This document shows positions 42,585 to 50,738 of a stretch of 64,000 nucleotides of DNA, piece by piece. A model generated the notes under the pieces. It ran no database searches. It was not told the DNA's origin and worked only from the letters and a program-made list of their open reading frames with translations. The stretch comes from Verrucomicrobiota bacterium (lineage in GTDB: Bacteria; Verrucomicrobiota; Verrucomicrobiia; Verrucomicrobiales; Verrucomicrobiaceae), in contig JAFLEI010000035.1 in NCBI GenBank assembly GCA_017301975.1, positions 1 to 64,000 on the forward strand, written 5' to 3'. Each line of letters starts with the position of its first letter. The first letter of the stretch is position 1. The translations under genes were made by a program, and so were the position numbers.

Positions 42585-43429
42585 CGGCCTGAAGGGCCGA
42601 AGGATTCAGCCCAGGGCGCTGCGAGGAACGAGCAAGCCCTGGGTTACGCAAACACCACCGCTCTCAAAAGGGTGCGCACCAAAGGTGCGCGGGAGCCGGC
42701 GCTTCAATCCCAGACATACCTCTCATCGTATTCCACCTCGTACTTCGCCAGGAAGCGCCGGAACTCCTCCTGAAAACTCATCACCTGATGATGCCGCTGC
42801 TGACTGCGGATGTATTCCTTCACTTCCTCCAAGTTCGACTGACTCACGGAGAACGCCCCATAGCCATTCTGCCAATGAAAATTCCGCAGGATCGGCAACT
42901 GCCTTTGCAGCCACTCCGTCGATCCCGTCTTCACCTGCCGCACGATGTCGCCCAAGGTCTCGGTGCGTGACAAGAGAAACAGCAGGTGGGCATGATCCGG
43001 CTCCGTGTTGATCTCCACCGCCGTGCAGCCCAGATCACGCAAGACACCGCCCATGTAAGCGTGCATTTCTGGATGCAGGTGCCGAGGGATCACTTTCTCA
43101 CGATTCTTCGTCGAGAAAATGAGATGGATGTAAACCTTGGCGAGTGATTGAGGCATGCAGGCTAGGATGAACAGGGGGCCGCGCTCCGGGGGGGGGAGCT
43201 CAGCCCTGATGAAACGATCACCGCATTGTTTTGCAACCTTGGGCTTGCGTCATGATTGCGCCATGAATGCGCCGCGAAGGCCAACGCTACACGAAAGGCG
43301 GCCATGCAAGGTGCAGGCCCGTTCGCCGCATCTCCCGCGCTCCTTCAGAGCGCGGCCTTGGGAGAAACGGGTGTGTTTCGCCGAACCCAGGGCTTGCGCC
43401 CTGGGCTGACTCCTGCGGGCCTTTGGCCC
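42585..43429. mobile_element. IS200/REP-like element with inverted hairpin ends
   Basis: The left end (42585-42643) has a CGGCC-TGAAG-GGCCG hairpin, then CCCAGGGC...GCCCTGGG. The right end (43386-43429) has CCCAGGGC-TTGC-GCCCTGGG, then GGGCC-TTT-GGCCC, the same parts in mirrored order. The two ends share TCAGCCCAGGGCG and AAGCCCTGGGTT in opposite orientation. The transposase gene at 42704-43156 lies between. Ends with small hairpins fit IS200/IS605 and RAYT biology. Bases 43157-43554 carry no other gene I can support. Confidence 0.7.
42704..43156 (-). CDS. IS200/IS605-like (Y1) transposase
   Basis: The 150-residue protein is a single-domain HUH-type transposase: SLAKVYIHLIFSTKNREKVI at the start, HxH in EPDHAHLLFLLSR (His-Ala-His), and EEVKEYIRSQQRHH with the catalytic Tyr. 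These proteins cut and rejoin single-stranded DNA at hairpins. Length matches the family. It sits inside an inverted-repeat-flanked element and appears intact. Confidence 0.9.
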   Translation of the reverse strand: MPQSLAKVYIHLIFSTKNREKVIPRHLHPEMHAYMGGVLRDLGCTAVEINTEPDHAHLLFLLSRTETLGDIVRQVKTGSTEWLQRQLPILRNFHWQNGYGAFSVSQSNLEEVKEYIRSQQRHHQVMSFQEEFRRFLAKYEVEYDERYVWD

Positions 43430-43554
43430 ACAAGCGGCATGAGCCCGCACCTCGCTGCGTGGCCCCCCCCATCCCCACCACGAAAAAAGTTGCCTCATTT
43501 CCACGGCCATTCCTTGCGCGTGCTCGTTAATCCGGCCATTCATCACACTCACAC

Positions 43555-44811
43555 ATGAGCCAAAAAACCTGGGATGTCATTGTCATCGGCGGCGGGCCTG
43601 CGGGCTCCACGGCTGCGGCCACGCTGCGGCAGGCGGGGCGCACGGTGCTGGTGCTGGAAAAGTCCAAGTTCCCACGCTTCCACATCGGCGAATCGCTCCT
43701 GCCGTACAATCGCGAGATCTTTGATGAGCTGGGCGTGTGGCCGAAGATCCAGGCCGCCGGATTCATGGTGAAGCGCGGCGCGCAGTTCTGGATGGGCGAT
43801 GGCTCGCGGCACACGCGCATGGATTTTTCCAAAGGCTCGTTCACCGAGTTTCCCGAATCCCTTCAGGTCGAGCGCGCGAAGTTTGACGACATCCTGCTGC
43901 GCCATGCCGAGGAGCTGGGCGCGGAGGTGCGGGAGGAGGCGCTGGTGACGGAGCATCGCGTGGAAAAAGACCGCGTGACGGTGAAATTCCGCGCCAAGGA
44001 CGGCGAAGAGCACGAGGTGCAGGCCGCGTTTCTCATGGACGCCAGCGGCCTGGGCAACTTCACCGCGAACAAGGAGAACCTGCGCGAGTACTACCCCGGC
44101 CACAAAAAGATCTCCATCTTCGGCCACTACAGCGGCGTGCAGATGACCACCGGCGAGGAGAAGGGCGACATCCTCATCGTCCGCCGTGAAAACTCGTGGT
44201 TCTGGATGATCCCGCTGGCGGATGACAAGGTGAGCGTGGGGCTGGTGCTGGATCAGGCGCAGTTCAAGGCCTTCAAGAAAACGCCGCAGGAGGTGTTTGA
44301 CGAGGCGGTGCTCAAGACCAGGACCGTGCACGAGCGCATGATCAACGCGCAGCCCATCACGCAGGGGCATGTGCTCACCGATTTCTCCTACACCAACCGC
44401 GCCCTCGTCTCCGACCGCATCGTGCGCGTGGGCGATGCCGCAGGGTTCATCGATCCGGTGTTCTCCAGCGGCGTGATGCTGGCCATGACCACCGGTCGCA
44501 ACGGCGCGCAGGTGGTGCACGCCGCCATCGCCGCCGGCAAGACGCGGACCTTTGCCATGAAGCGCTACGAGTGGGCCACCCGCCGGCACGTGAGCCGCTT
44601 CTGGCAGTTCATCGAGCGCTTTTACACCAAGCACTTCGCGCAGATTTTCTTCCAGCCGACCAACAAGTTCCGACTCCTCTGCGCCATCAACTGCGCCCTC
44701 GCCGGCCGCACGCGCATGACGTTTGGCGCAAAGTGGCGCCTGCGGCTGTTCTTCACCCTGGTGTGGATCCAGAAGTATCATCCCATCGCCAAGCCAATCC
44801 GCATTCGGTGA
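43555..44811 (+). CDS. FAD-dependent oxidoreductase, flavin halogenase-like
   Basis: The 418-residue flavoprotein opens with the FAD-binding GGGPAGSTAAATL (12-17 is GGGPAG), has GESLLP near 46, and a GDAAGFIDPVFSSGV segment that binds FAD near 300. A WxWxIP motif, WFWMIP at 215-220, is characteristic of flavin-dependent halogenases. Related family members without halogenase activity also exist (geranylgeranyl reductases, alkyl halidases). It is isolated between the IS-like element and repeat block B, so no pathway context is available. Confidence 0.82.
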   Translation: MSQKTWDVIVIGGGPAGSTAAATLRQAGRTVLVLEKSKFPRFHIGESLLPYNREIFDELGVWPKIQAAGFMVKRGAQFWMGDGSRHTRMDFSKGSFTEFPESLQVERAKFDDILLRHAEELGAEVREEALVTEHRVEKDRVTVKFRAKDGEEHEVQAAFLMDASGLGNFTANKENLREYYPGHKKISIFGHYSGVQMTTGEEKGDILIVRRENSWFWMIPLADDKVSVGLVLDQAQFKAFKKTPQEVFDEAVLKTRTVHERMINAQPITQGHVLTDFSYTNRALVSDRIVRVGDAAGFIDPVFSSGVMLAMTTGRNGAQVVHAAIAAGKTRTFAMKRYEWATRRHVSRFWQFIERFYTKHFAQIFFQPTNKFRLLCAINCALAGRTRMTFGAKWRLRLFFTLVWIQKYHPIAKPIRIR

Positions 44812-45525
44812 GATTCGGCAGGAGTGGGACCATCCTGGTCCCACACGCTCCGCCCCCCCCCCTCCGCTCCGCGCTGACAAGACGCCGTTTGCTTCTTCGC
44901 GCACGCAACTGCATTCGTCAGCTCAAGGACGCTCCAGCCGTGGGTCAGAAGAGCCTTGGGTGATCGCGGAGCGTTGAGGGATCAAGATGATCCCTCTCCT
45001 GACGGAAGCGCTGGGTCGTTTGGCGTACCGGAGGCTCTGGATGGCTTGGCAGGAGTGGGACCATCCTGGTCCCTCACCCTCCGCAAACACCCCTCCGCTC
45101 CGCGCTGGCAAGACGCCGTTTGCTTCTTCGCGAACGCATCTGCCTTCGTCAGCTTAAGGGACGCTCCAGCCGTGGGTCAGAAGAGCCCTGGGTGATCGCG
45201 GTGCGTTGAGGAATCAGGATGATCCCTCTCCTGACGGAAGCGCTGGCACATTTGGCGTGCCGGAGGCCCTGGGTGCCTTGGCAGGAGTGGGACCATCCTG
45301 GTCCCTCACCCTCCGCAAACACCCCTCCGCTCCGCGCTGACAAGACGCCGTTTGCTTCTTCGCGCACGCATCTGCCTTCGCCAGTTCAAGGACGCTCCCG
45401 TCCTGGGTTGGAAGAGCGCTGGGTGATCGCGGAGCGTTGAGGGATCAGGATGATCCCTCTCCTGACGGAAGCGCAGGGTCGTTTGGGGTGCCGGAGGCGC
45501 TGGGTGGCTTGGAAGGAGTCGCCCA
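44812..45525 (+). repeat. composite palindromic repeat block B, overlapping the RAYT 3' end
   Basis: P2 palindromes are at 44826-44842, 45057-45073 and 45289-45305. P1 palindromes are at 44978-44994 (centre AGA), 45210-45226 (one arm mismatch) and 45441-45457. The P1-to-P1 period is 231-232 bases and the P1-P2 distance is 79 bases. The extra 26 bases relative to block A are a duplicated GCGCTGG/GTTTGGCG-type module. The last unit is cut short after 45520, where unique RAYT coding sequence begins. No other gene is seen in the 633 bases after the flavoprotein gene. Confidence 0.85.
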
Positions 45526-46152
45526 TTGGCGGGAGAGGGCATCCTCCCAAATGGAATAGGCTTCTGGCGGCAGGTGTGCTTTGATGGGATTGCGACGGAT
45601 GTAGCGCACGCAGCGGACGAAGTGGTCTTCATCGCGAACGAGGCGGTCAAAGTAATCTTCCTGCCAGAAAGGGCCGCTGAGACCGAGGAGATCGTTCAAT
45701 TGATTCGCGGTGTAGCTCTTCCAGCTTGAGAGAATTTTGCCAAGCTGCTCCGATTCTTGAAGCGACAGCAGCACATGGACGTGATTGGGCATGATGACCC
45801 ACGAGTGAAGATGGTAGCGCTTTGCATCGAAGAACTGCAGTGCCCCTGCGATGATTTCCCGGCATTCCGACTGGCGCAAGACGCAGGAACCATGAGCGGC
45901 ATCCAGCCAGCGTTCGATGCGCGCGGTGAACTTTTGCTGGTACTCGCCGGCTTCCTCAGGGGTATGGGGTCTGGGGTGGTCTTCGAGCCATTGTTCCCGC
46001 TCCGCCATCCATTCGCTGCGCAGCTTTGCGGGAATGGAATCCGCCATGCGAAAGGTGACGAAGTAGCATCGGCCCGGCTGCTCCCAGTGGGGGAGATGGT
46101 GGGCGGTCTTTTCCACGTCGATGAGGCGATTTAAAAACCTGGGGGAGTTCAT
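45445..46152 (-). CDS. REP-associated tyrosine transposase (RAYT)
   Basis: The 235-residue protein is a HUH single-stranded-DNA transposase of the TnpA-REP type. Near residue 125 it has VIMPNHVHVLLSL (HVH), and downstream YFDRLVRDEDHFVRCVRYIRRNPIKA, with the catalytic Tyr. The N-terminal half (RFLNRLIDVEKTAHHLPHWE) is typical of longer RAYTs. The final ~25 residues (PSKPPSASGTPNDPALPSGE and end) are encoded by repeat sequence, and the TGA stop (45445-45447) lies inside a P1 palindrome. Blocks B and C flank the gene. The likely role is maintenance or movement of these repeats. Confidence 0.88.
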   Translation of the reverse strand: MNSPRFLNRLIDVEKTAHHLPHWEQPGRCYFVTFRMADSIPAKLRSEWMAEREQWLEDHPRPHTPEEAGEYQQKFTARIERWLDAAHGSCVLRQSECREIIAGALQFFDAKRYHLHSWVIMPNHVHVLLSLQESEQLGKILSSWKSYTANQLNDLLGLSGPFWQEDYFDRLVRDEDHFVRCVRYIRRNPIKAHLPPEAYSIWEDALSRQWATPSKPPSASGTPNDPALPSGEGSS

Positions 46153-46244
46153 GGCCGTGGTTCAGAAGAGGGAGCTGAGGAAAAGTCTAACCGGTGAGAC
46201 GCCACGCGAAAAGCACGAAAGAAGGGGGAGCCGAGCGGAAAGCT

Positions 46245-47089
46245 CAACGAGGGGCATCCCGGGCCTTGGTATGGAAGAGCACTGGGTGGACGCGGAGCGC
46301 TGAGGGATCAGGATGATCCCTCTCCTGCCGCAGGCGCTGGATCGTTTGGAAGGAGTGGGACCATCCTGGTCCCTCACACTCCGCAAACGCCCCGCCGCCC
46401 CGCGCTGACAAGACGCTCTTTGCATCTTCGCGCACGGTGCCGCGTTCGTCAGCTCATGGACGCTCCCGCCCTGGGTCGGAAGAACACTGGGTGATCGCGG
46501 CGCGTTGAGGGATCAGGATGATCCCTCTCCTGTCGGAGGCGCTGGGTGGCTTGGCAGGAGTGGGACCATCCTGGTCCCTCACACTCCGCAAACACCCCTC
46601 CGCTCCGCGCTGGCATTACGCCGTTTGCTTCTTCGCGCACGCATCTGCCTTCGCCAGCTCATGGACGCTCCTGCCCTGGGTCACAAGAGCCCTGGGTCAC
46701 AAGAGCCCTGGGTCAGAAGAGTCCTGGGTCAGAAGAGCCCTGGGTGATCGCGGGGCGCTATGGGACCAAGATGGTCCCACTCCTGCCGGAGGCGCTGGGA
46801 CGTTTGGCCTGCCGCAGGCGCTGGATCGTTTGGAAGGAGTGGGACCATCCTGGTCCCTCACACTCCGCAAACGCCCCGCCGCTCCGCGCTGGCATTACGC
46901 CGTTTGCTTCTTCGCTCACGCATCTGCCTTCGCCAGCTCATGGACGCTCCCGCCCTGGGTCGGAAGAACACTGGGTGATCGCGGGGCGCTATGGGACCAA
47001 GATGGTCCCACTCCTGCCGGAGGCGCTGGGACGTTTGGCCTGCCGCAGGCGCTGGATCGTTTGGCGTGCCGGAGGCGCTGGGCCAAACA
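46245..47089 (+). repeat. composite palindromic repeat block C
   Basis: P1-position palindromes are at 46304-46320, 46509-46525, 46762-46778 and 46993-47009. The last two are GGGACCAAGATGGTCCC, in which the arm base T has become C and the opposite A has become G. P2 palindromes are at 46357-46373, 46562-46578 and 46841-46857. Periods are 205, 253 and 231 bases. The 253-base unit is lengthened by a 16-bp tandem repeat. Bases 46153-46244 just upstream of RAYT carry no obvious motif. No gene is supported inside the block. Confidence 0.85.
46674..46744 (+). repeat. 16-bp tandem repeat inside block C
   Basis: CCCTGGGTCACAAGAG is repeated four times with minor changes (CACAAGAG or CAGAAGAG; first base C or T), followed by a partial fifth copy, CCCTGGG. 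Confidence 0.8.
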
Positions 47090-47127
47090 AAAAAAAACCC
47101 GCCAGACCTCTCGGGCCTGACGGGTTT
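47088..47127 (-). terminator. rho-independent terminator of the DUF1080 gene
   Basis: On the minus strand an 11-pair stem (AAACCCGTCAG / CTGGCGGGTTT, with one G-T pair) closed by an 11-base loop ends in a run of T (47088-47097). It lies about 40 bases past the stop codon at 47167 and adjoins the end of repeat block C. Confidence 0.88.
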
Positions 47128-47166
47128 CAAAATTAAGCTCCTGGGAGCTCTCGTCGCTTCATTACC

Positions 47167-48612
47167 TTACTTCTGCTTCACCTTGAAGCTGCGGAACACC
47201 ACGGGATCGCTATGCCCCGCGAAGCCGATGAAGCCCTTCGTGTGATCCAATCCCTTGGGCGGATGGGCGATCTGGCTGCGGTCGAGCTTGTCGATGTCCA
47301 CGTCGAGGATCTTGGTGCCGTTGAGGATCACTTTGATCTTCTGGCCATCGACCTGGATTTCTTCGAAGTTCCATTCACCCACGGGGCGGAGGTAGCCGTG
47401 CTTGGCACCGGCGGTGTGGTAGAGGGAACCGTGGTACTGATAAGGCTCCAGGCCTTTCTTGCCGGCGGCGGCCTGCTTGGCGTTGTAGCCGTCGCTGTCG
47501 ATGACCTGCAGCTCCAGGCCATCCGAGGCGGAGTGACCACCCAGCGGGGTGCGCAGGGCGATGCCGTTGTTGCCAGCAGGCGGGAGCTTGAATTCCACGC
47601 GGATGATGCCGTTTTCAAATTCGTCCTTGGTCAGCAGATCGCCGCCTTTGCCGGGCTTGCAGGTGATCGCGCCGTCCACCACTTCGTAGCTGTCCACGGC
47701 ACCCTGCCAGTCGCTGAGGTCCTTGCCGTTGACGTATTCCTTGAAGCCGTCTTCGGCCCAGTTGCCTGCGAGTTCCTTGTTGGCTTCTTCAGCGGGGATC
47801 TCGCGGATATAAACGTTCTTCCAGCGGATCTCGCTGCCGTGGGTCTGGAGCTGGATGGGGCCTTTGGCAAAGGCAGGATCGGGGAACCAGCCGTTGGGCA
47901 TTTTCTCCGCAGGGGCGTCGGCTTTCTTGGCGTCTTTTTTGCCGTAGGCCAGGTAGCCGGCCTTCTTGTTGGCAAAGAAGTTTTCCAGCACCGCATTCTT
48001 CACCACGACTTCGCCGTTGAAGGTCACGGTCGCGCGCTCGCCCACCATGCGGATGAGGAAGGTGTTCCATTCGCCCAGGGGCTTGTCCATGAGCTTGAGG
48101 GGGTTCTTGCCCTCGGGATTCTTGTTGTTCCAGAGGCCGCCGGAGCCGAAGGGCTTGCCCAGCGCCACGGCTTTTTCGTCCTTCTCGGTGAAGTCCCAGA
48201 TCTGCACCTGGGGGATGCCGCGCAGGTAGATGCCGCTGTCGCCGAGGGGGAGCATCTTGTAGTCCACCATGAGCTCGAAGTCGCCGTAGTCCTTGTCGGT
48301 GGTGAGGTACAAGCCTTTGCCGTCATTGACGAGCTGGCCGTCCTCCACCTCCCAGTGCGCATTGACGTGGTCGCCCTTGTCATTGCCCTTCGCATCCACG
48401 AGGCCGCCCTCGATGGATTTCTTCTTGTACGCGGCCTGCTCCTCAGGCGTCATTTTCCACAGGTCGTTCGGGTCCTGGGTGCCCCAGCCATACCAGCCGG
48501 AAAGGTCCTTGCCATTGAAGAGCGCGGTGAAGCCCTCGGGCGGGGTGTTGTCCGCAGCGCGGCAGAGCGTGGCTGCGGCAAGGAGGAAAGTCAGTGTCAG
48601 TGTTGGTTTCAT
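47167..48612 (-). CDS. secreted protein with two DUF1080 (3-keto-disaccharide hydrolase) domains
   Basis: The 481-residue protein starts MKPTLTLTFLLAAATLCRAA (signal peptide). Two related domains follow: residues about 25-270 (FTALFNGKDLSGWYGWG, YGDFELMVDYKMLPLGDSGIYLRG) and about 275-480 (KEYVNGKDLSDWQGAVDS, GIIRVEFKLPPAGNNGIALR). DUF1080 members are jelly-roll lectin-like or 3-keto-glycoside hydrolases common in Verrucomicrobiota and Bacteroidota. The frame stays open upstream, but the ATG at 48610-48612 directly precedes the signal peptide. It is divergent from the thioredoxin gene. Confidence 0.88.
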   Translation of the reverse strand: MKPTLTLTFLLAAATLCRAADNTPPEGFTALFNGKDLSGWYGWGTQDPNDLWKMTPEEQAAYKKKSIEGGLVDAKGNDKGDHVNAHWEVEDGQLVNDGKGLYLTTDKDYGDFELMVDYKMLPLGDSGIYLRGIPQVQIWDFTEKDEKAVALGKPFGSGGLWNNKNPEGKNPLKLMDKPLGEWNTFLIRMVGERATVTFNGEVVVKNAVLENFFANKKAGYLAYGKKDAKKADAPAEKMPNGWFPDPAFAKGPIQLQTHGSEIRWKNVYIREIPAEEANKELAGNWAEDGFKEYVNGKDLSDWQGAVDSYEVVDGAITCKPGKGGDLLTKDEFENGIIRVEFKLPPAGNNGIALRTPLGGHSASDGLELQVIDSDGYNAKQAAAGKKGLEPYQYHGSLYHTAGAKHGYLRPVGEWNFEEIQVDGQKIKVILNGTKILDVDIDKLDRSQIAHPPKGLDHTKGFIGFAGHSDPVVFRSFKVKQK

Positions 48613-48723
48613 GAATGGGTGAGTCACAGGAGTCGCGCCCCGTGGCGGGCATCTTTCATTCCACCGGAGGAAGGTCACTTTCTGCTCGACTTTGGTCACA
48701 AAAATCGGGACGCTTCCCACATC

Positions 48724-49656
48724 ATGAAAACTGTTCTTTGCATCCTGCTCCTCGGCTGCGGCCAGCTCTCCCTGCGTGCCCAGGCCCCTGCGGCGGAAGA
48801 CTTCGCCGCGCGCGGCCAGGCGCTGGTGAAGCAGCTCTTTGCCGATCACGCCTCGGCGGAGGATCTGCTGGCTCTCACCAAAGAGGCGAACAAGTCCGGG
48901 GTGCCGCGCCAGCAGATCATCGAGGCCAAGCTCGTCTGGGGCCTGCGCCATCAGGAGATTCCCTTTCTCATCAAGATCCTGCCGGAGGTGGAGATCCTGG
49001 CCAGCAGCTTTGATCCGGCCAGCGCGGCGGCCATTCCAAACGCGGACACGCTCAAGGCCTTCATCGCCTACATCAAGGCGCAGAAGGCGGCGGAGGCCCA
49101 TGATGCGGAGGGCTTCAAAAAGAACATCCTCGAAGCCATCTGGCTGGGCCCGCAGCAGGCGCCGGTATTTCTGCAGGCCATGGAAAAGTATCGCCTGGAG
49201 GCCAAGATGGCGGCGCTGGTGATCGACCTGAAAATCCCGCTGACCACCTCCGCCGGAGAGGCCACCACGCTGCACGATGTGCTGGGGGGGCAGAAGGCCC
49301 TGCTGGTGGATTTTTGGGCCTCCTGGTGCGGCCCCTGCATGGCCCTGATGCCTGCGCTCAAGCAGAAGGCCGAGGCGCTCTCCTCCCACGGCATCGTGGT
49401 CGCGGCGATGAACAAGGACGATGAAAGAGCCGAGGCCACCGCCGAGCGCATCCGGCAGGAGCAGAACGCGAAGCTGCCCTGGCTGGTGGAGCCCGCCGAG
49501 CGCCCCTTCACCAACGCGCTGGAAGTGGCCACCATCCCCCGCATGGTCCTCATCTCCCCGGAAGGCAAAGTCCTCTTCAACGGCCATCCCGAAGACCCCG
49601 AGCTGTGGGTGGCTCTGAAGAAGATTGATCCCAGCATCACGCCTCCCACGGAGTGA
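48724..49656 (+). CDS. secreted protein with C-terminal thioredoxin-like (TlpA/ResA-type) domain
   Basis: The 310-residue product begins MKTVLCILLLGCGQLSLRAQ (signal peptide). The N-terminal ~150 residues are helical. The C-terminal domain has the active site FWASWCGPCMALMPAL (Cys202, Cys205) and cis-Pro region VATIPRMVLISPEGKVLFNG. It is likely a periplasmic thiol-disulfide reductant for cytochrome maturation or protein folding; the partner is not evident. Confidence 0.87.
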   Translation: MKTVLCILLLGCGQLSLRAQAPAAEDFAARGQALVKQLFADHASAEDLLALTKEANKSGVPRQQIIEAKLVWGLRHQEIPFLIKILPEVEILASSFDPASAAAIPNADTLKAFIAYIKAQKAAEAHDAEGFKKNILEAIWLGPQQAPVFLQAMEKYRLEAKMAALVIDLKIPLTTSAGEATTLHDVLGGQKALLVDFWASWCGPCMALMPALKQKAEALSSHGIVVAAMNKDDERAEATAERIRQEQNAKLPWLVEPAERPFTNALEVATIPRMVLISPEGKVLFNGHPEDPELWVALKKIDPSITPPTE

Positions 49657-49669
49657 CGTGGGCGTGGGC

Positions 49670-50400
49670 TCCGCATGCCACGATGCGCCCGCAGCCCACC
49701 TCCGCCAGGAGAGAGATCATCCTGATCTCTCAACGCCCCGCGTTCACCCAGCTCTCTTCCGACCCAAGACGGGATCGTCCTCAAGCTGACGAATGCAGAC
49801 GCGTTCGCGAAGAAGCAAACCGCTCCTTGTCAGTGCGGGGCCGAGGGCATCTGCGGAGCGTGAGGGACCAGGATGGTCCCACTCCTGCCAAACCGCCTGG
49901 CTCTGGGAGCGTGCGTAGCCCATGCGCATGCTGCCCACCTCCGCCAGGAGAGAGATCATCCTGATCTCTCAACGCCCCGCGTTCACCCAGCTCTCTTCCG
50001 ACCCAGGGCGGGATCGTCCTCAAGCTGACGAATGCAGACGCGTTCGCGAAGAAGCAAACCGCTCCTTGTCAGTGCGGGGCCGAGGGCATCTGCGGAGCGT
50101 GAGGGACCAGGATGGTCCCACTCCTGCCAAACCGCCTGGCTCTGGGAGCGTGCGTAGCCCATGCGCATGCTGCCCACCTCCGCCAGGAGAGAGATCATCC
50201 TGATCTCTCAACGCCCCGCGTTCACCCAGCTCTCTTCCGACCCAGGGCGGGATCGTCCTCAAGCTGACGAATGCAGACGCGTTCGCGAAGAAGCAAACCG
50301 CTCCTTGTCAGCGCGGGGCCGAGGGCGTCTGCGGAGCGTGAGGGACCAGGATGGTCCCACTCCTGCCAAACCGCCTGGCTCTGGGAGCGTGCTTACGCCA
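49670..50400 (-). repeat. composite palindromic repeat block D (three near-identical 239-bp copies, inverted)
   Basis: Three copies in the opposite orientation to A, B, C and F: P1-type palindromes at 49711-49731, 49950-49970 and 50189-50209; P2 at 49864-49880, 50103-50119 and 50342-50358. The P1-type is GAGAGATCA-TCC-TGATCTCTC, whose arms differ from GGGATCA/TGATCCC at paired positions. Copies are nearly identical (mostly 1-3 differences), suggesting recent amplification. No gene is supported. Confidence 0.88.
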
Positions 50401-50550
50401 CGGCACCTGTTCGAGAACCACCTTTGCTGCGACAGGAATACAGACCTGTTTTCAATCGCGCTTCGTATTATCAGAGTCCATCGCTCCCCGGGTTGGCTCC
50501 CCCTTGGCTTCTTCCGGCTACCGCCCTGGCACTGGCACCCCTCCGGCTCA

Positions 50551-50620
50551 ACCACCGTCAACCACCGTCAACCACCGTCAACCACCGTCAACCACCGTCA
50601 ACCACCGTCAACCACCGTCA
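50551..50620 (+). repeat. 10-bp minisatellite, seven copies
   Basis: ACCACCGTCA is repeated seven times without change, 118 bases before the sigma factor gene. Its copy number is likely variable and would shift spacing in the upstream region of that gene by whole helical turns. Bases 50400-50550 and 50621-50738 carry no obvious gene. Confidence 0.9.
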
Positions 50621-50738
50621 ACGCTTGCGCAGTGAGCCTTCAGCCACCGTAAACTCCGCCTCCGCCCCCCCTCCGCAAATTCCCTGTCCAAATCCCCGCT
50701 CACGTGGCCTTATAGGATGACCAGACCTCGCCCACGCC

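Noticed and set aside
46518..47120. A 200-codon plus-strand open frame through repeat block C
   Set aside because: It follows the period of the repeat, with the same peptide words in each unit (for example GPSWSLTLRK), and similar frames appear in every repeat block in several phases. This is expected from GC-rich repeats without stop codons, not from a gene.
47167..49587. A long minus-strand frame extending the DUF1080 gene upstream to 49587
   Set aside because: The internal ATG at 48610-48612 gives a clean signal peptide; the upstream part is antisense to the thioredoxin gene.
47212..49656. A long plus-strand frame starting inside the DUF1080 gene
   Set aside because: Only its last 310 codons (from 48724) have a signal peptide and thioredoxin motif; the earlier part is antisense to the DUF1080 gene.
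50551..50620. The 10-bp repeat as a CRISPR array
   Set aside because: The unit is only 10 bases, with no spacers between copies; it is a simple minisatellite.
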